Origin: Marinomonas balearica
GTDB lineage: Bacteria; Pseudomonadota; Gammaproteobacteria; Pseudomonadales; Marinomonadaceae
Direction of reading: 5' to 3'
Assembly (NCBI RefSeq): GCF_004362145.1
Contig: NZ_SNXC01000012.1
Coordinates: forward strand, 62,001-126,000
DNA length: 64,000 nucleotides
Shown here: positions 13,003 through 22,682 of the stretch, piece after piece
Position numbering within the stretch: position 1 is the first letter of the stretch
How the letters are laid out: each line of letters opens with the position of its first letter
Notes under the pieces: model-generated
The model's input: the letters and a program-made list of their open reading frames with translations, nothing else
What the model was told of the DNA's origin: nothing
Databases searched by the model: none
Translations under genes and position numbers: made by a program

Positions 13003-13785
13003 CTAACAAGACTTTTTTTCAATTTTTATTAAAGAAGGCTCCGTTTCTAGAATTTCTAGCCATTTTTTGAACAACTGATCCGTTATCAAAGTCTTAATAT
13101 CAACAACATAGAGGCTTACTTTACGTTTATGCTCAAATAACTCTACGTCGTAATTTGTTCTCAATTTGATAGAAGCCGCTGCTTGTTTTGCCCTCTTTAT
13201 TGAAGAGTACAACCCCAACGAAATTCTATTTTTCATTTCACCGCGATTTATTATAAAGCTATCAACACTTTTAGCTTTAAGGTCTTTCACTACTTTGTTC
13301 GCTTCCGCTCGTGTCTCTGGCGCTGGGATATATAGCCAATATTTGTCGCGTTCGCCGATCGTCTGCGTCTCAGAGTAAGACCACCCTTGAACATCTAACG
13401 ACGCTAAGATTACTTTATGATCTTTCTCTCTCTCGGTCTCTATCATCCGACACGATGCATCTCCTGATTCCGTCAACGACTGTGGGCTAGACCTCGTAGC
13501 GGCCTCGTTTGATATCGCCACATTCAGACCTCCTGACTCCGCATCTTCGACAGCCTCTTGCAACCGACTCTCTAAGCGACTCAGAGCCTCTCGGCGCTGA
13601 GCTATTTCTATCTGAGCTGGTTTCTCAGGCTTCTCTTCTAAGGGCTCTGACATGAGCGCAATTTTGGTTCCAACAGGTGGCGCATATACTTTCTCTTCTC
13701 CACCTTGTCGCTGGTCTTGAGAAAAACTATGCCAACTAAAAAATCCCGCGTTAATCAGAACGACTAATAAAAACAACCATCTCAT
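13003..13785 (-). CDS. SPOR-domain-like membrane-anchored protein
   Basis: A 260-residue protein with a single N-terminal hydrophobic segment (MRWLFLLVVLINAGFF), a charged coiled linker (about residues 55-85), and a C-terminal region (about 130-235) with the alternating pattern of a SPOR fold (YWLYIPAPETRAEANKVVKDL and a second half around LGLYSSIKRAKQAAASI). SPOR domains bind denuded septal peptidoglycan. Its start overlaps the coaX stop by 4 bases (ATGA). A similar gene follows coaX in Pseudomonas. Exact function is unknown. Confidence 0.75.
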   Translation of the reverse strand: MRWLFLLVVLINAGFFSWHSFSQDQRQGGEEKVYAPPVGTKIALMSEPLEEKPEKPAQIEIAQRREALSRLESRLQEAVEDAESGGLNVAISNEAATRSSPQSLTESGDASCRMIETEREKDHKVILASLDVQGWSYSETQTIGERDKYWLYIPAPETRAEANKVVKDLKAKSVDSFIINRGEMKNRISLGLYSSIKRAKQAAASIKLRTNYDVELFEHKRKVSLYVVDIKTLITDQLFKKWLEILETEPSLIKIEKKSC

Positions 13786-14537
13786 GTTTTTCGATTCTCA
13801 ATTAATTCATCACCCACCAACTTCGCACCCTTTGCCACCAAGTGCTCATCACAGATACACTTTGCACCTGCGGCAACAATTAAAGCCTCACCTTCGCCAC
13901 CCGTTGCAAACCAAGTATAATCGGAATGCTGACGAATAAGCCTCTCCACAAAACCAATTGCCATTTCCTTGCATCCAAGCTCGACAGCACCCGCGGTATT
14001 ATTGGGTATCTGCCTCTCATCGGACACTTCACTTTTATCATAGCGAATTCGCGCAGTATTCTTAACCAACACATCTTTCATAATCTTCAATCCGGGGACA
14101 ATGTACCCACCGAGATGCACTCCTTCAGCGCTCACAAAGTCGGCTTTTATCGCTGTACCTGCATCAATAATTAGACAGGCCGTCCCCGCTTCATGATAAG
14201 CAGCGATGGATGACAACCAACGGTCAACACCAAGCCGTTGCGGTTCTTCGTATGAGTTTTTTACATTACGCGCCTGAGAGGTGGCCACAATTGGAAGCCA
14301 CTCAACATCAGGATAAGCAGCTTGAATATCGGCATGTAGCATGGCATTTTGTTCATTGGAACGTACACTAGCGAAATATATGACTTCGGGATAGAAATCC
14401 TCGAAACTATGAGGCTCGCTGTCGTATACCTTTCCAATGACGGTATCACCGTCGAACGCCGTCCACTTCAGACGAGTGTTCCCAGCGTCCACAACCAATA
14501 CTTTGGTAGCCCGTTTGTTAGCTTTGTTTTCGTACAC
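13782..14537 (-). CDS. coaX: Type III pantothenate kinase
   Basis: Catalyses the first step of coenzyme A synthesis, ATP-dependent phosphorylation of pantothenate. The 251-residue protein has the ASKHA-fold motifs VVDAGNTRLKW (phosphate loop), RLGVDRWLS, IIDAGTAIKADFV and GGYIVPGLKIM. It starts with GTG and overlaps birA by 20 bases, so the two are translationally coupled; the birA-coaX order is common in gammaproteobacteria. Confidence 0.95.
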   Translation of the reverse strand: MYENKANKRATKVLVVDAGNTRLKWTAFDGDTVIGKVYDSEPHSFEDFYPEVIYFASVRSNEQNAMLHADIQAAYPDVEWLPIVATSQARNVKNSYEEPQRLGVDRWLSSIAAYHEAGTACLIIDAGTAIKADFVSAEGVHLGGYIVPGLKIMKDVLVKNTARIRYDKSEVSDERQIPNNTAGAVELGCKEMAIGFVERLIRQHSDYTWFATGGEGEALIVAAGAKCICDEHLVAKGAKLVGDELIENRKT

Positions 14538-15474
14538 TCACTTCACCCCCATAAAGGGATTCCACTTTACCATCACGCTCAAGCAAGAGCGCACCATGAA
14601 CATCTATCCCGCGCGCAACGCCTTTAACTTGATTCCCTACACTTGTAACAGTCACTCGTTGATTGAGCATCACGTCGTGCTTTTGCCACAAGTTCTGATA
14701 ATGCGCGATTCCTTTCCCCTTTGAAAAGTTATCACACACAGTCATCAATTCATTGGTTAATCGAGCAAGTAATAAATTGCGATCAGGCGTCTCCGATAGC
14801 TTTGAGGCAAGGTCTGTCCAAGGCTGATCTATCGTCGCCATTTCGCTATCCAGCATCTCTACGTTCAAGCCAATACCGATAATGACCTGACACGCATCCT
14901 GATCAGCAACCATTTCAAGCAAAATGCCGGCAATTTTCTTACCATCGACTTGTACATCATTTGGCCATTTCAAGCCTACGCCGGAAACACCAAGCCCTTC
15001 AAGTACATTTGCTACCGCAACACCTACAGCTAAACTCAACCCTTCAACAACATTTGCGCCGCCATCAAATTCATACGCAAATGACATGATAACATTACGC
15101 GCGACGCCACTTTCCCAGCTACGCCCTCGCCTACCCTTACCTTGCAACTGTCTTTCACATACGAATAACGCAGGTAACGCGCCATTCTTATTTATATGCT
15201 GCTTTAAGTCACCGTTGGTTGATCCTGTCTCAAATTGGATATCAACAAAGACGTTAGAATCCAACCCTTGATCGCGTAGCAACACCTCTTCTAACAAGGT
15301 CAGTTTTTTGGGAATGCGGTATCCGCGCCCCTTAACAGAATGCACCCGCACCCCAATTCCTTCCAGCTTTTTAAGCTTTTTCCAAATCGCAGCTCTTGAT
15401 ACGCCGATCTCTTTACCTAGTTCTTCTCCGGAATGAAATTGGCTGTCGCTCAGTAAGGCAAGAATCTCTCGCAT
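14518..15474 (-). CDS. birA: Biotin-protein ligase / biotin operon repressor BirA
   Basis: Bifunctional protein that biotinylates carboxylase carrier subunits and represses biotin genes. The 318-residue product has an N-terminal winged helix (LSDSQFHSGEELGKEIGVSR), the biotinyl-AMP loop KGRRGRSWES, the catalytic-domain segment LKWPNDVQVDGKKIAGIL, and a C-terminal SH3-like domain. It heads the birA-coaX-SPOR operon. Confidence 0.96.
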   Translation of the reverse strand: MREILALLSDSQFHSGEELGKEIGVSRAAIWKKLKKLEGIGVRVHSVKGRGYRIPKKLTLLEEVLLRDQGLDSNVFVDIQFETGSTNGDLKQHINKNGALPALFVCERQLQGKGRRGRSWESGVARNVIMSFAYEFDGGANVVEGLSLAVGVAVANVLEGLGVSGVGLKWPNDVQVDGKKIAGILLEMVADQDACQVIIGIGLNVEMLDSEMATIDQPWTDLASKLSETPDRNLLLARLTNELMTVCDNFSKGKGIAHYQNLWQKHDVMLNQRVTVTSVGNQVKGVARGIDVHGALLLERDGKVESLYGGEVSVRKQS

Positions 15475-15492
15475 GTCTGTTTTTCTCTTCTT

Positions 15493-16374
15493 TTAATTAT
15501 TTTGTCTAAATCTTGGAAAGGAACGATTCTGACGTAATAGCCAGTTACTTTCTGGGTACTCACACTCGCCATCAACAGCATGTAACGCATAAGCATGCCT
15601 CGATCTTTTCGAGCGGTTTGCATAACTTAAATGAGGAAACTCTCCATTTAGGATCACTAACGAGCCTTTTGGCACTTCTAACGAGAGAAGCGCCTCTTTA
15701 TCCCACGCCACATCCGCCAGTTTCGTCATTTGCATTTTCGTACTGCCTTCTGAAACCCGTTCAAAGCGTTTCTCAAGCCCTTGCTTGTGCCCTCCAGGAA
15801 CACCCCAGAGACAACCATTTTCCAATGTGGCATCTTCTATCGCGAACCACAAACCAATTACACTCATTGGCTTAGTAAACAAAAAGGTACTGTCTTGATG
15901 ACAATTCACCTCTCCGCCGATATTTGGCTGTTTAAATATATACATGGATTGCGCCGCCAAGGGCTGTTTCATTCCAAGCTGGTGAAGAATACTCCCCCAT
16001 GATGGATGCAAAGAAAAATCCGAAAACAAAACGTCTTTATCATGTAACGCATGGCCAATTTTATTGATAGACAAACTTTTGTCTTGCTTCAACTCACCGT
16101 CGTCGTCAAATGCTTCTTCTTCAAAAAAGTACGATATATTCTCAGCGGATTCTAAAAAATAATTGTCCGTTTGGCGACTTTGTTCTTTCGTCGTAAAGAT
16201 AGATCGGATGCTATCCGGGTCAAATACATCCAACATTTCACTGATTCTGGATTTTAATTGGTCACAAGTATTAGCGGAAACAGCTCCTTCCACAACCAAA
16301 TAGCCTTGCTCATGGTATAAAGAAACCTGCTCAGGCGTTAACGCTCTTAGCAACACTTCCACTTTTCTACTCAT
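15493..16374 (-). CDS. Phytanoyl-CoA dioxygenase (PhyH) family protein
   Basis: Probable Fe(II)/2-oxoglutarate oxygenase of 293 residues. The facial-triad candidates are the His and Asp of NCHQDSTFLF and the later His of GEFPHLSYANRS, with an Arg close by for 2-oxoglutarate. The start at MSRKVEVLL is favoured because GGAGAGG lies directly upstream; a TTG further up would overlap that site. It is 18 bases past the birA start, same strand. The substrate is unknown; bacterial relatives act on small metabolites as well as acyl-CoA. Confidence 0.8.
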   Translation of the reverse strand: MSRKVEVLLRALTPEQVSLYHEQGYLVVEGAVSANTCDQLKSRISEMLDVFDPDSIRSIFTTKEQSRQTDNYFLESAENISYFFEEEAFDDDGELKQDKSLSINKIGHALHDKDVLFSDFSLHPSWGSILHQLGMKQPLAAQSMYIFKQPNIGGEVNCHQDSTFLFTKPMSVIGLWFAIEDATLENGCLWGVPGGHKQGLEKRFERVSEGSTKMQMTKLADVAWDKEALLSLEVPKGSLVILNGEFPHLSYANRSKRSRHAYALHAVDGECEYPESNWLLRQNRSFPRFRQNN

Positions 16375-16421
16375 TATCCTCTCCAATTAATTAACGCGAG
16401 CGTTTATGTCACCCAATTACT

Positions 16422-17624
16422 CTATTCAACCGAATGAGCTCGGATGAAGGAACCGATATAGTTCATCAGGTTTTTGAATTGAGGGTTCCACGAAATGCGA
16501 CCTGCCACATCACTTTTCGATAACAGCTCATCACTTCGCTCCCCATACCAATTCTCTTTGGCACTTTGACACTTTTTATAACGCGCCTCATCCGAGCGAT
16601 GCCAATCACAAATTCGGTAACTGCCTTTTTCACCATAATAAGGGTTACTAGGGTTTCCTATGACTCCCATATGGGAAAGACCTATAATTTTTTGCTCTGG
16701 CCAGTACGTATTCACTACAGCCTTTCTGTTGGTTTGAGCTGCTTTTTGCGTCCTACTGTACAATAACATTTGACTCGATTCCCCGATCATCGACTGATCA
16801 AACAACTTCAATGTTACCGATGAATCTACCGTTGCATCTTCTTCAGACATCGCAATGAAAACAGGAATGTCTTTCGGATTATCACGCACAAGCGCACGCA
16901 CCTCTTTCGCAATGCGATAAGCTTCTACAATCGCAGGTGTCGGAATCGATGCATATTTAGCATAATCATCGGTCTTATTTCTATCCAGCCAATCCGTAAA
17001 TACCGAAACAAAAGGGCTTAGCCAATCAATACTGGTGTTGATCTTAAACAAAGGCGACAGAAGAATGACGCCGCTCACTTTCTCTGGATTTTTCCAAGCA
17101 AACTCAGTGACCAAAGCACCCCCTGTAGAGAACCCTGCAACAAACACATGATCAACCTCGTTACTGAAATGCGCAAAAGAAGCGGCAACCGTTTGTCGCC
17201 AGTCCTCCCGTGATACATTCAATAAATCTTCTTGTTTTGTTCCATGACCCGGGAGCAGCATAACCCTCACACGTAGACATTGTGCAGCCAATGCCATTGC
17301 CGTATCTCGCACAGAAAATGGCGAGTCCGATAAGCCATGAAACATCAGAACACCGTGCTTACCTATATCCGCTGAATTACAGCTTGCATCCGGCTCCCAT
17401 TGTTGAGGCAATACCGCGTTCGTTTCGATTTCTTTATTTGTTGGGTTAACCCACTCTTTATTTTCCTGAAGATAGTGTTTCACTCGCGCCTGATAGGAGG
17501 AAAACGCTTCACCCTTTTCGATAATATATGGGTCTGAAGCCCACACCTTTGAAACGCATAATGAGAGTATGATTAAGATATAGAATCGACTGAACACACC
17601 TTTTCTCCATAGTGATATTAGCAA
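16422..17624 (-). CDS. Secreted or periplasmic alpha/beta hydrolase
   Basis: A 400-residue hydrolase with an N-terminal signal segment (hydrophobic stretch around residues 14-28, ending near WASDP). It has the oxyanion region MFHGLSDSPFS, the nucleophile elbow GFSTGG, an acid candidate in SEEDATVD and a His in GLSHMGVIG. This resembles the serine aminopeptidase/monoglyceride-lipase group of the fold. Substrate is not predictable from sequence. It ends 47 bases before the PhyH gene and may be cotranscribed. Confidence 0.8.
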   Translation of the reverse strand: MLISLWRKGVFSRFYILIILSLCVSKVWASDPYIIEKGEAFSSYQARVKHYLQENKEWVNPTNKEIETNAVLPQQWEPDASCNSADIGKHGVLMFHGLSDSPFSVRDTAMALAAQCLRVRVMLLPGHGTKQEDLLNVSREDWRQTVAASFAHFSNEVDHVFVAGFSTGGALVTEFAWKNPEKVSGVILLSPLFKINTSIDWLSPFVSVFTDWLDRNKTDDYAKYASIPTPAIVEAYRIAKEVRALVRDNPKDIPVFIAMSEEDATVDSSVTLKLFDQSMIGESSQMLLYSRTQKAAQTNRKAVVNTYWPEQKIIGLSHMGVIGNPSNPYYGEKGSYRICDWHRSDEARYKKCQSAKENWYGERSDELLSKSDVAGRISWNPQFKNLMNYIGSFIRAHSVE

Positions 17625-17677
17625 TCTTTTGACTATGATATCCTATCTAAGTTAAATCACTAACTTCGGCAAGACAC

Positions 17678-18109
17678 GTGACTTCTAAGTATACACCGAT
17701 CAAAGTGCTACCTCTTTGGTTCCCTCTCGTTAAAAAGTTTTATCAAGCTCACTACCCAAGTGGAAAGCCCAATAAATCCGAACCTATTTGGGTCATAAAA
17801 GACGGCGCACATATATTAGCCGCTCTAAGGCTCAAACCCATTAGTGATGACACTCAACTGCTCACTGCAATGGTAACGCACCCAGATAAAAGACAACGAG
17901 GGCTTGGCAAAAACCTCTTGGAAGGCGTTCAAGAAGCATTGGCAAGCAAATCAACATATTGCTTTGCGCTCGCAAACGTCGTGCCGTTTTATCTTAAGAA
18001 TCATTTTGTAGAAGTAGCACCCGAAACCTTACCATCAGAACTAAAATCTCGTTTTTTAAAATATTTAAACAGCAATCCAGGATTAACGCCCATGCTGTAT
18101 GTTGGCTAA
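17678..18109 (+). CDS. GNAT-family acetyltransferase
   Basis: A 143-residue protein with a GTG start and the acetyl-CoA pyrophosphate-binding motif in THPDKRQRGLGKNLL, followed by the expected helix and the FYLKNHFVEV strand-turn near the C terminus. GNAT enzymes acetylate amines; the acceptor here is unknown. It is divergent from the alpha/beta hydrolase. Confidence 0.8.
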   Translation: MTSKYTPIKVLPLWFPLVKKFYQAHYPSGKPNKSEPIWVIKDGAHILAALRLKPISDDTQLLTAMVTHPDKRQRGLGKNLLEGVQEALASKSTYCFALANVVPFYLKNHFVEVAPETLPSELKSRFLKYLNSNPGLTPMLYVG

Positions 18110-18280
18110 CAGCACAGAATATTTCCTCACAAATAAACGGCCTCGAAAACTTACTTAGGGCGATCTTAATAAAAGCTTAATTTCCTAGATTTATCTAAAG
18201 CCAATGCATTGTCATTGACCAAATCCGTTTATCTACATACCTTTCAGCAAACAATAACGTTTCAGCCAGAGAGGTGTCCT

Positions 18281-19621
18281 ATGAGCATTACATTGCCAGA
18301 CAATTCCATCATGTTAAAACCAAATTTCACATTTGGTGTTGCCACCGCGTCATTTCAAATAGAAGGCGCAAACACTGAAGATGGGCGTCTGCCTTGTATT
18401 TGGGATACCTTTTGCGCCACTCCAGGAAAAGTACTAAACGGTGACGATGGCTCCGTTGCTTGCGATCACTATCACCTTTGGAAAGAAGATGTACAACTGA
18501 TTAAAAGTTTGGGGGTAGATGCATATCGTCTTTCAATAGCTTGGCCACGAGTGATGGACGAGCAAGGCAAGCCGAATGAAAAAGGGCTTAATTTTTACCG
18601 AAATCTAATGGAAGAACTTAAGGCAAATGGCCTTAAGGTCTACGCGACGCTCTACCATTGGGATCTGCCACAGCATTTAGAAGACAAAGGTGGTTGGCTA
18701 AATAGAGAAACAGCTTACCGATTTGTTGAGTATGCAGACCTTGTCACAAAAGAGTTAGGAAGTTGGGTTGATTCTTGGGCGACGTTTAACGAACCATTTT
18801 GCGCCGCTCTCTTAGGTTATGAGGTGGGTGTTCACGCACCCGGTCTTGCCAAACCGGAATACGGCCGTCAAGCCGCTCATCACATTTTGCTCGCTCACGG
18901 AATGGCCGTGCCCGTGATTCGCAAGAATTGCCCCAACAGCGATGTAGGCATTGTATTAAACATGAACAGGACCTACGCTGCCAGCGACAAAGCCGAGGAT
19001 CAATTCGCGGCGCTTGTGCGAGAAACACTTGATAATCAGTTCTTTATCGAGCCAATCTTAAACGCTCAATACCCTAAGCTTTTAGAAAAAGTGTTGCCTC
19101 ATTATCTGCCGAATGTTCTACCCGGTGACATGGACATCATTTCTCAACCCATCGATTTTATGGGAATGAACTTCTACACCTGTAATCATAATGAGTATGA
19201 CGAACAAAACCTTTATCGTGATATCAAAAAAGAAGGCGTTGAATATACCGACATCGGATGGGAAGTTGCACCTCACGCTTTCAGTGAACTGCTCATTAAC
19301 CTAAACAAGCAATATAACCTGCCTCCTATGTTCATTACTGAAAATGGTGCTGCGTGTGCTGACGAGCTAAAAGCAGGCGAGGTGGATGACGATCAGCGAG
19401 TGCGTTATTTACACGGACACATAAATGCCGTGAACGACGCGATTGAAGCAGGTGTGGACATTCGTGGCTACTTTGCATGGAGCCTAATGGACAATTTTGA
19501 ATGGGCAGAAGGCTACAGCAAACGCTTTGGTCTAACGTATGTTGATTACGAAACACAACAACGTACGGTTAAGCGAAGCGGTTACGCTTATCGCGATCTG
19601 CTGTTAAGCAGAGCCAAATAA
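18281..19621 (+). CDS. Beta-glucosidase, glycoside hydrolase family 1
   Basis: Hydrolyses beta-linked glucosides such as cellobiose, probably in the cytoplasm since no signal peptide is seen. The 446-residue protein covers the full GH1 barrel: FTFGVATASFQIEGA at the start, acid/base Glu at about residue 171 in TFNEP, nucleophile Glu at about 354 in ITENGA, and AWSLMDNFEWAEGYSKRFGL. The chosen ATG has GAGAGGTG upstream; a 24-residue N-terminal extension is rejected. It ends at a bidirectional terminator. Confidence 0.93.
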   Translation: MSITLPDNSIMLKPNFTFGVATASFQIEGANTEDGRLPCIWDTFCATPGKVLNGDDGSVACDHYHLWKEDVQLIKSLGVDAYRLSIAWPRVMDEQGKPNEKGLNFYRNLMEELKANGLKVYATLYHWDLPQHLEDKGGWLNRETAYRFVEYADLVTKELGSWVDSWATFNEPFCAALLGYEVGVHAPGLAKPEYGRQAAHHILLAHGMAVPVIRKNCPNSDVGIVLNMNRTYAASDKAEDQFAALVRETLDNQFFIEPILNAQYPKLLEKVLPHYLPNVLPGDMDIISQPIDFMGMNFYTCNHNEYDEQNLYRDIKKEGVEYTDIGWEVAPHAFSELLINLNKQYNLPPMFITENGAACADELKAGEVDDDQRVRYLHGHINAVNDAIEAGVDIRGYFAWSLMDNFEWAEGYSKRFGLTYVDYETQQRTVKRSGYAYRDLLLSRAK

Positions 19622-19643
19622 GCAAAACTCAGAGATCTAAACG

Positions 19644-19682
19644 AAAAAAGCCGAATATTTCATAAAAATATTCGGCTTTTTT
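19644..19682. terminator. Bidirectional terminator between beta-glucosidase and ilvE
   Basis: A perfect 11-bp stem, AGCCGAATATT/AATATTCGGCT, is flanked by an A-run upstream and a T-run downstream, so it works in both directions for the convergent genes. Confidence 0.9.
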
Positions 19683-19703
19683 ACACATCACGCATGAGAA
19701 AAT

Positions 19704-20702
19704 TTACGCGATTTTAGTTAACCAATTGTGAGTATCTGGTGCTTTACCCCACTGGATATCATTCAGTGCTTGGCGTAATTTTTGCGCTGTTGGGCCCATT
19801 TCACCCGATCCCACTTTGTGCTCTTTACCATTGTGGATCAAGGTACCGACTGAAGTAAGCACGGCTGCCGTTCCAGAAAGCATCGCTTCCACGCCCGGTT
19901 TAGCGGCACGTTCAAGTAACTCAGTTACCGTGAAATCTCGCTCGGTTACGGTCATACCCAAATCTTCAGCAAGAGACAAAATGCTCGAACGCGTCACACC
20001 ATGTAGGAACGATGCATCAAGCGCTTTGGTGATAATTTCATTGCCATCAACCAATAAGAAGTTTGCTGCACCCGTTTCAGTAACATCGCCATTCGGACAG
20101 AAAAGAACCTGATCGGCCTCTACTTCCGCTTTCGCTTGCATCGTAGGTTGCAATGCACTGGCATAGTTACCACCGCTTTTGATCATGCCCATGTGCGGCG
20201 CACAACGCATTCCAGTTTCATCCAATAGAAGACGCAGAGCACGTGAGCCTCCAGCAAAGTAATCACCGACTGGAGATAACAAAATGTACAACATAGACGT
20301 TAAAGAAGGCGCTGCGGCTTTACCTACTGCAGCTTCTGTTCCGAAGTGCGTCGGGCGAATGTACATTGAGCCTGGAGGCGCTGGAACTTCTTCTGCAAAC
20401 TCGGTAACGACATCCTTGATCATTTGAGCAACCTGCTCTTCATTGATTTCAGGCAACTCTAACAAACGGCTGCTTTGCGCCAATCGTTTAATATTTTGAT
20501 CCATACGGAAAACATGAACACTGCCATCCTCGTGACGAAACGCCTTTAGACCCTCAAAACATGTACTAGAATAATGTAATACATGCGCACCTGGGTGCAT
20601 TTGAATACTGTCTGAAGATACGATGTCTGCATCAGTCCATTGGTTGTTTTCAAAAGTTGCCAATGCCATCTTGGGCATGAACACGCTACCAAACGCTGCC
20701 AT
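19704..20702 (-). CDS. ilvE: Branched-chain amino acid aminotransferase
   Basis: PLP enzyme for the last step of leucine, isoleucine and valine synthesis or the first of their breakdown. The 332-residue product is of the longer, eukaryotic-like (class II) BCAT type: FEGLKAFR, the PLP-lysine region KSGGNYASAL, the ETGAANFLLV loop and LHGVTRSSIL. It stands alone and is convergent with the beta-glucosidase. Confidence 0.93.
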   Translation of the reverse strand: MAAFGSVFMPKMALATFENNQWTDADIVSSDSIQMHPGAHVLHYSSTCFEGLKAFRHEDGSVHVFRMDQNIKRLAQSSRLLELPEINEEQVAQMIKDVVTEFAEEVPAPPGSMYIRPTHFGTEAAVGKAAAPSLTSMLYILLSPVGDYFAGGSRALRLLLDETGMRCAPHMGMIKSGGNYASALQPTMQAKAEVEADQVLFCPNGDVTETGAANFLLVDGNEIITKALDASFLHGVTRSSILSLAEDLGMTVTERDFTVTELLERAAKPGVEAMLSGTAAVLTSVGTLIHNGKEHKVGSGEMGPTAQKLRQALNDIQWGKAPDTHNWLTKIA

Positions 20703-20859
20703 TCTATTTTCCTATCGAATCAAAACTGTGGAAATTCGACTTATCGCGACTCTAATAAAAGCGCGTAAGCTAAATAAAGAGATACTAAAACAGAAAACTG
20801 AATGAAGGAAGCCGCTGAGTACAAATGTTCCATATTCGTGAAGAATTGGGGATAAATAC

Positions 20860-20891
20860 CAAGAATAAGAGCCTCTGTAAAATATAGGCTC
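20860..20891 (-). terminator. Weak terminator after the secreted endonuclease
   Basis: On the minus strand GAGCCT/AGGCTC forms a 6-bp stem with an 11-base loop, followed by TTATTCTT. The stem is short and the T-run imperfect, so this is tentative. Confidence 0.35.
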
Positions 20892-20931
20892 CTCTTAAGA
20901 AGAACCTATAGACATTATCTAACAGACAACA

Positions 20932-22209
20932 TCAATTACAATCTGCACCCCAAATGCTTTCTATCCATTGAGGATTATCAATAAATGGGTTTCGGTTGCC
21001 TTGCCATTCCTGCACACGATCATTCCGTCTTTGCTCAAATGAATCAACGGGATCTTCGTCGTTCCATGAATACAATGCACAGAGTACACCGATATTAGGA
21101 TCACCAGACGAGACACTGGTGCTGTTCACTATTTCCAAATCCGGCATATTTCCATCACTGCCATCGTAACGAGCTTCCATATAAAAGATCATACGAGCAA
21201 CATCTCCTTTGACTTCATCTCTAGGCTCCCACGAATCACTGTCCGCAAAGGTGTTTGCGGCTTCACCCTGCGCACTTCCGCCATCATCGAAGCTTTTATT
21301 TCCACGCGAGCTGTTTACTGTTTTATCCGCAGGGCGTAAGTGATGTATGTCGGTATAACCATACTGCCCGGTACTTGGAAAGCCTAACGACTTCGCCCAA
21401 ATATGTTCTCGGTTCCAGCTGTCATTATCAGAGCCCGTGGTGCCATCGCGATCGTCTTTATCAGCGCTGCGCCCTGAATAAATTAAGATCACATTATCTG
21501 TGTTGTTAGGGTCTTCATCTGTGTACTGCAAGGCCGTCCAGACTTCTTTGTAAGTCAGCTTGGTATGGTTCGCACTGATGATACCTTGCAACGCAGTTTT
21601 TAAAGCGCTCCCCGATAACCCGATTGCATCCGCGTAATAATCAGCTTCATTAATTTGCGAATTAGAGCCTGAGTTAGATGATCCGGAACCTCCCGCACAA
21701 TCTTGCGTTAATGTTCCTGTTCCCGGCGAATCGGATCCACTTACACTCCAATCCGAGACAGAATCCGTATCTGAACTGCTGGTTCGATAAATGGACACAT
21801 AACGCGCACTGATATCCCAACCAGACACTTTATTTTCCCATGCGACTAAGTCCACAACACCGGAACTGTTGCTCAACTCAACCCAATCCCCGCTGTTCCC
21901 AAGTGACAATGACATTCCAGAGATATCCGGAGTATCACTGTAAAGAGCATTAAAACCGCTTGAGCTGCGAGCGATCGTGATATAACCACCCGCTTCGATG
22001 GATCCAGAAAGTGCGAAGCTAGAGCCATTATCTTCCAAGCTGTAGTTACTCAAACTTACAGCGTCACAACCCGGATTATAAAGCTCTATCCACTCTTCAC
22101 TGCTGTCTGTTCCCGGTGTGTCATACAGCACCTCGGAAATTAAAATATCAGAGTAAGACAGCGAGGAATAAAGCATCGCGGCTGACAAATAGAGTACCGA
22201 TCTTTTCAT
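20932..22209 (-). CDS. Secreted endonuclease I with lamin-tail domain
   Basis: A 425-residue secreted nuclease. After a signal peptide (about 1-20) comes a lamin-tail (LTD) beta-sandwich (about 20-130, ISEVLYDTPGTDSSEEWIEL), a Ser/Gly-rich linker (about 165-187), and an endonuclease I domain (about 190-420) with the His-Me core NREHIWAKSLGF, DIHHLRPAD and NSSRGNKSFDDG. Such enzymes degrade extracellular DNA for phosphate, carbon or biofilm turnover. LTD plus endonuclease I is known in marine bacteria. Confidence 0.88.
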   Translation of the reverse strand: MKRSVLYLSAAMLYSSLSYSDILISEVLYDTPGTDSSEEWIELYNPGCDAVSLSNYSLEDNGSSFALSGSIEAGGYITIARSSSGFNALYSDTPDISGMSLSLGNSGDWVELSNSSGVVDLVAWENKVSGWDISARYVSIYRTSSSDTDSVSDWSVSGSDSPGTGTLTQDCAGGSGSSNSGSNSQINEADYYADAIGLSGSALKTALQGIISANHTKLTYKEVWTALQYTDEDPNNTDNVILIYSGRSADKDDRDGTTGSDNDSWNREHIWAKSLGFPSTGQYGYTDIHHLRPADKTVNSSRGNKSFDDGGSAQGEAANTFADSDSWEPRDEVKGDVARMIFYMEARYDGSDGNMPDLEIVNSTSVSSGDPNIGVLCALYSWNDEDPVDSFEQRRNDRVQEWQGNRNPFIDNPQWIESIWGADCN

Positions 22210-22682
22210 GGTTCTTTTCCTTTAGGTCAATTAAACAAGTTTGGATCCCTCCTATTCGTGCGTCCTATTTGCACACTTCATCCTATTATTTGTATGTGAA
22301 AGGGGTATTACGGCACTGGGTCATCCTTTCAAATACCGAAATAAGAGACTCCAAACCTGACCGATGAGTCAATTTTCAGACCAGGTCGACGAAAAAGAAA
22401 TAATTGTTCTATATTTCAGATGGTTATATTTTCAATGACGTGTAAAGTTGAACAATTTATATAAAGAAATTGCATTGGAATGCGTTAAAACGAACCAAAG
22501 GTCGAGAACGTACGAACACCTTTGGTGCAATTGAGAAGTGTTAAAATTTAGAATTGCGTTTGATATGTCATTCAGAGAAATGAGTCATAAAGATCTGCGC
22601 TACTGCAAAGCACTGGACGTTGTCGCGTCGCATTGAACATTAAAGCGAATAAGGCACAGAAAGTGCCCCTGTTTATCGTTAC
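22210..22682. other. Intergenic region, no gene seen
   Basis: A 473-base AT-rich stretch between two minus-strand genes. No coding frame or RNA gene is convincing. It contains a 9-bp inverted repeat, ACCAAAGGT (22494-22502) and ACCTTTGGT (22518-22526), without a T-run, which could be an operator. The promoter of the nuclease gene must lie at its left end. Confidence 0.5.

Noticed and set aside
22494..22526. Inverted repeat ACCAAAGGT/ACCTTTGGT as a terminator
   Set aside because: No T-run follows on either strand; it may be an operator, but nothing else supports a role.
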